Source: Sutterella parvirubra YIT 11816 (GTDB lineage Bacteria > Pseudomonadota > Gammaproteobacteria > Burkholderiales > Burkholderiaceae_F). Taken from it: a DNA stretch of 10,899 nucleotides. The notes beneath the pieces are model-generated. The model ran no database searches, had not been told where the DNA came from, and saw only the letters and a program-made list of their open reading frames with translations. The DNA lies in the NCBI RefSeq assembly GCF_000250875.1, contig NZ_JH604939.1:21968-32866 (forward strand). The letters are read 5' to 3'. Positions 6,093 to 10,899 of the stretch are shown in pieces. Position numbers and translations under genes: made by a program. Each line of letters begins with the position of its first letter. The stretch's first letter is position 1.

Positions 6093-7916
6093 ATGAAACG
6101 CTTCGCGGACCCGCATGAGGCCCTCAAACAGGTTTTCGGCTACGACCACTTCCGTGGGCTTCAGGCCCAGGCGGTGGCCGCGGCGCTCGAAGGCCGCGAC
6201 GCGCTCGTATTGATGCCCACGGGCGGGGGAAAGAGCCTCTGCTACCAGATCCCCGCGCTGGTGAAGGACGGCCTCACGGTGGTGGTCTCGCCCCTGATCG
6301 CTCTCATGCAGGACCAGGTCGAGAGCCTCGCCGAAGTGGGCGTGCGCGCGGCGTTTCTGAATTCGACGCAGACCTCGGAAGACGCGATGCGGGTGCGCCG
6401 CGAGGTCCGCGCGGGCGAAATCGATCTCCTCTACGTCGCGCCTGAGCGCCTTCTCACCGCAGGGATGCTCGACTTTCTCGACACGGTGAAGGTCGCGCTC
6501 TTCGCGATCGACGAAGCCCACTGCGTGAGCATCTGGGGGCACGACTTCCGTCCGGTCTACGGGGAACTTGCGATCCTTCGCGAGCGCTGGCCCTCGGTGC
6601 CCCGCATGGCCTTGACCGCCACCGCGGACGAGCGTACGCGCGAAGAAATCGTCGGGCGACTTCTCGTCCAACCCGACGAGCTGGTGGCGAGCTTCGATAG
6701 GCCGAACATCTACTACTCCGTCGTCGAAAAGCGCAACGTCAAGGATCAGCTCCTCCGATTCATCCGCAACCGCCATCCGGGCGAGTGCGGCATCGTCTAC
6801 TGCCTCTCGCGCGCGAACTGTGAGCTGATCGCCGCGCACCTGGAAGCGGCGGGCATCAACGCGTTGGCGTATCACGCGGGGATGCTCCCCGAAGACCGTG
6901 CGCAGCGGCTCGCCCGCTTTCAGCGCGAAGAGGACATCGTCATGGTGGCGACGATCGCCTTCGGGATGGGGATCGACAAACCGAACGTGCGCTTCGTCGC
7001 GCATGCGGACCTCCCGAAGTCGGTCGAAGGGTACTTTCAGGAAACGGGGCGCGCGGGCCGCGACGGCCTCCCTGCGGAAGCCTGGATGGCGTACGGCTTG
7101 AACGACGTCATGAACCAGAACCGGTTCATCGACCAAAGCGACGCCGACGACAACTGGCGGCGGCTCCAGCGCCAGAAGCTGGACGCGATGCTCGGCTACG
7201 CCGAGACCTGCGAATGCCGCCGCGTGCGCCTCTTGGCGCACTTCGGCGAAGCGTCGAAGCCCTGCGGGAACTGCGACAACTGCCGCAGACCCCCGAAGAT
7301 GATCGATGCGTTGACGGAAGCCAAGATGCTGATCAGCTGCATCTGGCGCCTGCAGCAAAAGAGCGGGATGAGCTTCGGCGCGACCCACGTGGTCGACGTG
7401 CTCCTGGGCGCGAAGACCGAGCCCATTCTGCGCCACGGCCACGACCAGGTCTCGACCTACGGGATCGGGACGGGCCACACGAAGCAGCAGTGGCGCAGCA
7501 TCGTGCGCCAGCTGATCGCGCAGCACATCCTCTGGGTCGATACGGAAAACTTCAGCGTGCTCCGCTTGGGGGAGAAGGCGAACGCGGTGCTCCGCGACGA
7601 AATCGCCGTGCGCGTGCGCGCGTCCGTCGCGGAGGACGGAGGGAGCGCGAACCGCTCCGGGGCAGCGGAGGCGCTCCACCTCACCGGCCGCGCGAAGCGC
7701 CTCTTCGAAGCGCTTCGCCGCTGGCGCGCAGCGGAGGCGCGCGCAAGCGGCAAACCCGCCTATCTGATCTTCACCGACCGCACGCTCGCGCAGATCTCGA
7801 AGAAGCACCCCCGGCGGGAGGAGGATTTCGACTGCATCCAGGGGCTCGGTCGCAAGAAGATCGAGCGGTACGCTCCGGACATTCTCCGCATCACCGCGGA
7901 GACGTTGGACGACTGA
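6093..7916 (+). CDS. recQ: ATP-dependent DNA helicase RecQ
   Basis: A 3'-to-5' DNA helicase of the RecF recombination and replication-repair pathways, acting in the cytoplasm. The 607 residues contain, in order: Walker A MPTGGGKSLCYQ (41-52), the SPLIALMQDQV block (66-76), DEAH box in AIDEAHCVSIWGHDFRP (138-154), TATA (175-178), IAFGMGIDKPNVRF (288-301) and motif VI QETGRAGRDG (316-325). Zinc ligands are C375, C391, C394 and C397 (CRR...CGNCDNC). An RQC winged helix follows at about 405-510, including HGHDQVSTYGIG (448-459), then a C-terminal HRDC domain at about 533-603. All expected catalytic residues are present and the length is normal. No Shine-Dalgarno sequence is visible before the ATG, but the next Met (41) is inside Walker A, so this start is safe. 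Its stop abuts the stop of the convergent dehydrogenase gene. Confidence 0.97.
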   Translation: MKRFADPHEALKQVFGYDHFRGLQAQAVAAALEGRDALVLMPTGGGKSLCYQIPALVKDGLTVVVSPLIALMQDQVESLAEVGVRAAFLNSTQTSEDAMRVRREVRAGEIDLLYVAPERLLTAGMLDFLDTVKVALFAIDEAHCVSIWGHDFRPVYGELAILRERWPSVPRMALTATADERTREEIVGRLLVQPDELVASFDRPNIYYSVVEKRNVKDQLLRFIRNRHPGECGIVYCLSRANCELIAAHLEAAGINALAYHAGMLPEDRAQRLARFQREEDIVMVATIAFGMGIDKPNVRFVAHADLPKSVEGYFQETGRAGRDGLPAEAWMAYGLNDVMNQNRFIDQSDADDNWRRLQRQKLDAMLGYAETCECRRVRLLAHFGEASKPCGNCDNCRRPPKMIDALTEAKMLISCIWRLQQKSGMSFGATHVVDVLLGAKTEPILRHGHDQVSTYGIGTGHTKQQWRSIVRQLIAQHILWVDTENFSVLRLGEKANAVLRDEIAVRVRASVAEDGGSANRSGAAEALHLTGRAKRLFEALRRWRAAEARASGKPAYLIFTDRTLAQISKKHPRREEDFDCIQGLGRKKIERYAPDILRITAETLDD

Positions 7917-8690
7917 TCAAAGATCCTTCTTGCGGGGCTTCTGCTTGCGGTTCGAGACGATCTTGTCGAAGAGCCAGTCGGGGAGAAGCCGCATGATCTT
8001 CGCGAGAATCCCCATCTGCCACGGGATGACGACGTAGCTCTTCCTGGCGGCGATCGCGTCCGCCGCGCGGCGGGCGAATTCGTCCGGCTCCAGAATGAAG
8101 GGCATCTTGTAGGGGTTCTTCGCCGTCAGGGGCGTCTTCACGAACGCGGGGCAGACCGTGCTCACGCGGATGCCGTACTTCGCCATCGAGACGCGCAGGC
8201 TCTCGCAGTAGGTGATGACGGCGGACTTGCTCGCGCAGTAGGCTTCGGAGCCGGGAAGCCCCCGGATCCCCGCGACGCTCCCGATCCCGACCAGCTGGCC
8301 GCCCCCTCGGCGGCGCATCGGCTCGATGAAGGGGTGGAACGTGTTCGCCATCGCGAAGACGTTCGTGCGGTAGACCTCTTCCAGAACATCGAGGTCTTCG
8401 AGGTATTCGGTCTTGACGCCGACGGAAATCCCGGCGTTGGCGATCACGACGGTGGTGCCCCCGGAGAGGCGTTCGAACTCCTCTGCGGCGCGGAACACTT
8501 CGTCGCGCTTCGTCACGTCGGCGGGAAGCGCGAAGTAGCGGCGTTGGTCGCCGGGAAGCGTGGCGATCACGGCGGCGAGCTTTTCGAGGTTGCGGGCGAC
8601 GAGCCCGAGCGTGGCGCCGCGGGCGGCGAACTCTCGGGCGAGCGCGGCGCCGATGCCGCTTGATGCGCCGGTGATGAAGACGTTGAGCAC
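7917..8690 (-). CDS. Short-chain dehydrogenase/reductase (classical SDR)
   Basis: A 257-residue NAD(P)-dependent oxidoreductase of the classical SDR type, with a Rossmann fold and cytoplasmic. Visible with the GTG start: nucleotide-binding TGASSGIG (7-14), NAG (85-87), and catalytic N110, S138, Y151 and K155 in the Y-C-A-S-K block. The C terminus is basic (NRKQKPRKKDL). The substrate cannot be told. GTG at 8690-8688 is preferred over TTG at 8702 because GGAG (8700-8697) lies 6 bases before it and it starts directly at the first beta strand (VLNVFITG). It is the last gene of the argS-SPOR-dsbA cluster, and a terminator-like hairpin stands only 20 bases before its start. In other Burkholderiales, as far as I recall, an SDR gene follows the same three genes, so the linkage seems old. 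Confidence 0.9.
   Translation of the reverse strand: MLNVFITGASSGIGAALAREFAARGATLGLVARNLEKLAAVIATLPGDQRRYFALPADVTKRDEVFRAAEEFERLSGGTTVVIANAGISVGVKTEYLEDLDVLEEVYRTNVFAMANTFHPFIEPMRRRGGGQLVGIGSVAGIRGLPGSEAYCASKSAVITYCESLRVSMAKYGIRVSTVCPAFVKTPLTAKNPYKMPFILEPDEFARRAADAIAARKSYVVIPWQMGILAKIMRLLPDWLFDKIVSNRKQKPRKKDL
8225..8246 (-). repeat. 22-base exact repeat, copy in the SDR gene
   Basis: Same 22 bases as 2320-2341. Here they encode the catalytic Y-x-x-x-K block of the dehydrogenase (Y151, K155), in the same frame as in napA. The two proteins are unrelated. Confidence 0.85.
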
Positions 8691-8696
8691 GGAAGA

Positions 8697-8700
8697 CTCC
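8697..8700 (-). promoter_or_regulatory. Ribosome binding site that selects a GTG start
   Basis: GGAG on the minus strand, 6 bases before GTG 8690-8688. A TTG at 8702 is also in frame, but this site would then lie inside the coding region. No ATG fits. Confidence 0.7.
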
Positions 8701-8710
8701 AAAAGAAACG

Positions 8711-8745
8711 AAAGGGCGCCGCCCCAACTGCGGCGGACGCCCTTT
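8711..8745 (-). terminator. Terminator-like hairpin after dsbA, in the SDR leader
   Basis: AAAGGGCG and CCGCC (8711-8723) pair with GGCGG and CGCCCTTT (8732-8745): 13 pairs with one bulged base (A8737) and an 8-base loop. On the minus strand it is followed by an interrupted T-rich tail (TTTCGTTTCTTTT) and lies 25 bases after the dsbA stop. It should stop or attenuate the argS-dsbA transcript. The SDR ribosome site begins 10 bases beyond the stem, which leaves no room for a promoter in between. Confidence 0.75.
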
Positions 8746-8770
8746 TCAGGGGTTGTGCGGGCGGGACCGG

Positions 8771-9409
8771 TCAGCGGCCGGCGCGCACTTCCTCGACGAG
8801 CCAGTTGATCATGGCGGGGGTCGCCTCACGCGAACCCGTGAGGTGCGGACCCGTGGTGAAGCGGCCGCCCACGCCGATCATCGGCGTGCTGTCGATGCCG
8901 TAGGCCTGCCAGAGCTGCTGGGACTGACGGGTCTTGTTCTGCACGCTGAAGGAGCGCGTCGTGCGGTTCCAGAGGTCGGCGTCGACGCCGTTGTCCTTCA
9001 TGAAGGCGGCGATGTCTTCGGCCGCGGTCTTCGGCGTGTAGGTGCGTTCCTGGTAGATGATGCTCTCGAAGAAGGGCATGTGGAGCTTCGGGAGCAGGTT
9101 GAGGGCTTCCAAAGCGAAGTACGCGGTGGAGAACGGCAGGAAGTCCGGCGTCCAGGCGACCGGGCACACGCGCACCGACACGCCCTGCGGCGCCTTCTTC
9201 TTCCAGGTTTCCCAGTGCGGCGCGAACTGCAGGCAGTGCGAGCAGGTGTAGGCGAAGAATTCGACCACTTCGATCGAATTGGCGGGATGCGGCGCGGGGT
9301 TGCGCAGCACAAGGTATTCCTTGCCCGCGGTGTACTTCGGGGCGGCAAAGACCTGACCCGCGGCGGGGGCGAGCGCGGCGGCGAGAAGGAGCTGTCGGCG
9401 GTTCAGCAT
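8771..9409 (-). CDS. dsbA: Periplasmic thiol:disulfide oxidoreductase, DsbA family
   Basis: DsbA donates disulfide bonds to exported proteins in the periplasm and is re-oxidised by DsbB. The 212 residues begin with a signal peptide (MLNRRQLLLAAALAPAAGQVFA, likely cleavage near residues 22-23). The adjacent arginines make Tat export possible, but the motif is poor and Sec is as likely. The thioredoxin-fold active site is FFAYTCSHC (51-59), with C56 and C59. The cis-proline loop is DSTPMIGVGGRF (173-184; P176), and an alpha-helical insertion lies between. The dipeptide between the cysteines is S-H instead of the usual P-H. A third cysteine (C82) is present. The ATG at 9409 gives the only full signal peptide; a GAGG lies 12 bases before it, rather far. 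It follows the SPOR gene by 40 bases and ends 25 bases before a hairpin terminator. Confidence 0.9.
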   Translation of the reverse strand: MLNRRQLLLAAALAPAAGQVFAAPKYTAGKEYLVLRNPAPHPANSIEVVEFFAYTCSHCLQFAPHWETWKKKAPQGVSVRVCPVAWTPDFLPFSTAYFALEALNLLPKLHMPFFESIIYQERTYTPKTAAEDIAAFMKDNGVDADLWNRTTRSFSVQNKTRQSQQLWQAYGIDSTPMIGVGGRFTTGPHLTGSREATPAMINWLVEEVRAGR

Positions 9410-9449
9410 GGCTGTGGGAGTCCTCAGTCGTTGGTTGGGGCTGGTGGGC

Positions 9450-9992
9450 TTATTTTTGTTCGACGATCACGGGACGCAGCCCCTGATCGGTGAGCGTTCC
9501 GAGCACTTCCTCGGCGCCCTGACGTTCGTCGAAGGGGCCGACGCGCACGCGCCAGTGGGGACCGGAGCGCGTCACGGACGCGGCGATCCCGTTCATCGCG
9601 AGCTGCGCGGCGTGGTTCTGCGCATCGGATTCGCTCGAGAGCGAGGCGACCTGCACCCAGTAGGTGACGGCGCGCACTTCGCCCGGCGCGACGGCCTTGC
9701 CGTCGGCGTCGCGTTGGGCGGCCGAGCCCGTCGCGTCGACGGTCTTGACGCCGCTCGGCGCCGCAGGCGTGGCGACCTCGTCGGGACGCTGCTGCAGACG
9801 GGCGTTCGGGTCGACGCCCCCGGCGAGCTTCGCCGCGGGGTCGACGTCGGCCGTCACCTTGTCGACCTTGTTGACGCAGGGCACGGGGCTCTTCGTGATG
9901 AGGATCGCCGCGGCGGCGGCGATCGCCAGGCCGGTGACGACCCCGATCAGAAAGCCGGCGAAGCCGGTCGCGAATCCACCTTTGGCTGCCAC
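9450..9992 (-). CDS. SPOR-domain inner-membrane protein (FtsN/DedD-like)
   Basis: A 180-residue protein with a short cytoplasmic N terminus, one membrane helix (about 9-33, glycine/alanine rich), a disordered proline/alanine-rich linker (about 42-107) and a C-terminal SPOR domain (110-180: YWVQVASLSSESDAQ, then WRVRVGPFDERQGAEEV and PVIVEQ). SPOR domains bind glycan strands stripped of stem peptides at the division septum, so a role at the septum or cell wall is likely. It is shorter than FtsN and its linker differs, so I give no symbol. The start is GTG (9992-9990), supported by AAGGAG 8 bases upstream. That site overlaps the argS stop codon, so translation is probably coupled to argS; only 12 bases separate the genes. 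Confidence 0.88.
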   Translation of the reverse strand: MAAKGGFATGFAGFLIGVVTGLAIAAAAAILITKSPVPCVNKVDKVTADVDPAAKLAGGVDPNARLQQRPDEVATPAAPSGVKTVDATGSAAQRDADGKAVAPGEVRAVTYWVQVASLSSESDAQNHAAQLAMNGIAASVTRSGPHWRVRVGPFDERQGAEEVLGTLTDQGLRPVIVEQK

Positions 9993-10000
9993 GCTCGTGT

Positions 10001-10006
10001 CTCCTT
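10001..10006 (-). promoter_or_regulatory. Ribosome site overlapping the argS stop
   Basis: AAGGAG on the minus strand overlaps the argS stop (TAAGGAG) and stands 8 bases before the GTG of the SPOR gene. It decides the GTG start and points to translational coupling. Confidence 0.75.
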
Positions 10007-10899
10007 AGGCCTCGTCCTCGCGGCGCATCGACTCGGGGGCGGAAATGCCCAGGAGCGCGAAGCCGTTGGCGAGCACGCGGCGGGCGGCCGCGAGCAGCGC
10101 GAGGCGGGCGTTGCGTTCGGTTTCGTCCTCGACGACGACGCGCTCGGCGTTGTAGAACGCGTGGAACGCGGCGGCGAGGTCCTTCAGGTAGTAGCAGAGC
10201 ACGTGGGGCGCATGGTCGCGCGCCGCCTGCGTGAGCATCTGCGGGTATTCGGCGATGGCGGCGAGAAGCTGCCCGGCGGCTTCACCCGTGAGCGCGGAGA
10301 GGTCCGCACCGGCGAGTTCGGCGTCGGAGGGAACCGCGTAGCCCTGCTCAAGGGCCTTCGCGAAGACCGAGCAGATGCGCGCATGGGCGTACTGCAGGTA
10401 GTAGACCGGGTTCTCGTCGCTCTTTTGCTGCGCGAGCGTCACGTCGAAGACGAATTCGGCGTCGCTCTTGCGCGAGACGAGGAAGAAGCGCGCGGCGTCG
10501 CGGCCCGCCCATTCGACGAGGTCGTGGAGCGTGACGTAGTTGCCGGAGCGCTTGCTCATCTTGACGGGTTCGCCGTCCTTGATCACCGAGAGCATCTTGT
10601 GGAGGATGTACTCGGGGAATTCCTTCGGGATCGCGAGGCCCATGACCGAGCCCGCCGCCTGAAGGCCGGCGCGCACGCGCGCGATCGTGCCGTGGTGGTC
10701 GGTGCCCTGGATGTTGACGGCCTTCGTGAAGCCGCGTTCGAACTTCGCGAGGTGGTAGGCGACGTCCGGCACGAAGTACGTGTAGGTGCCGTCGGCCTTC
10801 CTCATCACGCGGTCCTTGTCGTCCTTGATGCCGTGGCCGAGGTCTTCGAAGCTCGTCGTCTTGAGCCAAAGCGCGTTTTCGGCTTCGTACGTCCGCCCC
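10005..10899 (-). CDS. argS: Arginyl-tRNA synthetase, C-terminal part (5' end outside window)
   Basis: A class I aminoacyl-tRNA synthetase that charges tRNA-Arg in the cytoplasm. The last 297 codons are visible, roughly half of a protein usually about 560-580 long; the frame is open to the window edge, beginning [20 protein letters not shown]. Visible are [14 protein letters not shown] and the [19 protein letters not shown] block of the catalytic fold, the [12 protein letters not shown] signature, and then the all-helical anticodon-binding (DALR) domain with [14 protein letters not shown] and the [19 protein letters not shown] helix near the end. The KMSKR signature is intact, as in many proteobacteria outside the enterics. 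It is the first visible gene of the cluster argS-SPOR-dsbA-SDR. Its own promoter and start are to the right of the window. Confidence 0.96.
   Translation of the reverse strand, partial: GRTYEAENALWLKTTSFEDLGHGIKDDKDRVMRKADGTYTYFVPDVAYHLAKFERGFTKAVNIQGTDHHGTIARVRAGLQAAGSVMGLAIPKEFPEYILHKMLSVIKDGEPVKMSKRSGNYVTLHDLVEWAGRDAARFFLVSRKSDAEFVFDVTLAQQKSDENPVYYLQYAHARICSVFAKALEQGYAVPSDAELAGADLSALTGEAAGQLLAAIAEYPQMLTQAARDHAPHVLCYYLKDLAAAFHAFYNAERVVVEDETERNARLALLAAARRVLANGFALLGISAPESMRREDEA

Noticed and set aside
5997..7808. 603-codon minus-strand frame opposite recQ
   Set aside because: Antisense shadow in high-G+C DNA; RecQ motifs are complete on the plus strand. The same holds for 4798-6078 opposite sstT.

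Overview
This is a G+C-rich stretch (about two thirds G+C by eye) of a bacterial chromosome, packed with ordinary-looking genes. The protein sequences and the order argS – SPOR protein – dsbA – short-chain dehydrogenase suggest a betaproteobacterium of the Burkholderiales. A periplasmic nitrate reductase next to amino-acid import genes would suit an anaerobic or microaerophilic gut member such as the Sutterellaceae, but that family-level placement is inference. No phage, transposon, CRISPR array, tRNA or rRNA is visible.

Layout. (1) 1-3098, minus strand: start of a periplasmic nitrate reductase operon, in order of transcription napD, napA and the first 25 codons of a Tat-exported protein that is probably napG. 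(2) 3234-4433, minus: a TetA-like drug/proton antiporter of the major facilitator superfamily. (3) 4434-4728: a divergent control region with a near-perfect FNR-type box. (4) 4729-5958, plus: sstT, a sodium/serine-threonine symporter, closed by a strong intrinsic terminator. (5) 6093-7916, plus: recQ, complete with helicase, zinc/RQC and HRDC parts. (6) 7917-10899, minus: argS (3' half), a SPOR-domain membrane protein, a DsbA-like thiol oxidase and a short-chain dehydrogenase; this cluster meets recQ tail to tail with no spacer.

How the genes work together. NapD binds the Tat signal of NapA while the cofactors are inserted. NapA then reduces nitrate in the periplasm with electrons from the downstream Nap proteins. 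SstT brings in serine and threonine, which many anaerobes ferment or respire. The argS cluster mixes translation, envelope and oxidative-folding functions and probably forms one transcript as far as a hairpin after dsbA.

Most unusual observation. The first 12 bases of sstT (start codon included) are exactly complementary to a 12-base segment two bases after its stop codon, in the short 3' UTR that ends in the intrinsic terminator. This is the arrangement expected of a 3'-UTR-derived small RNA that shuts off translation of its own mRNA, or of a 5'-3' mRNA lock. It is a hypothesis from sequence alone. The rest of the window looks conventional, with several smaller points noted in the findings.
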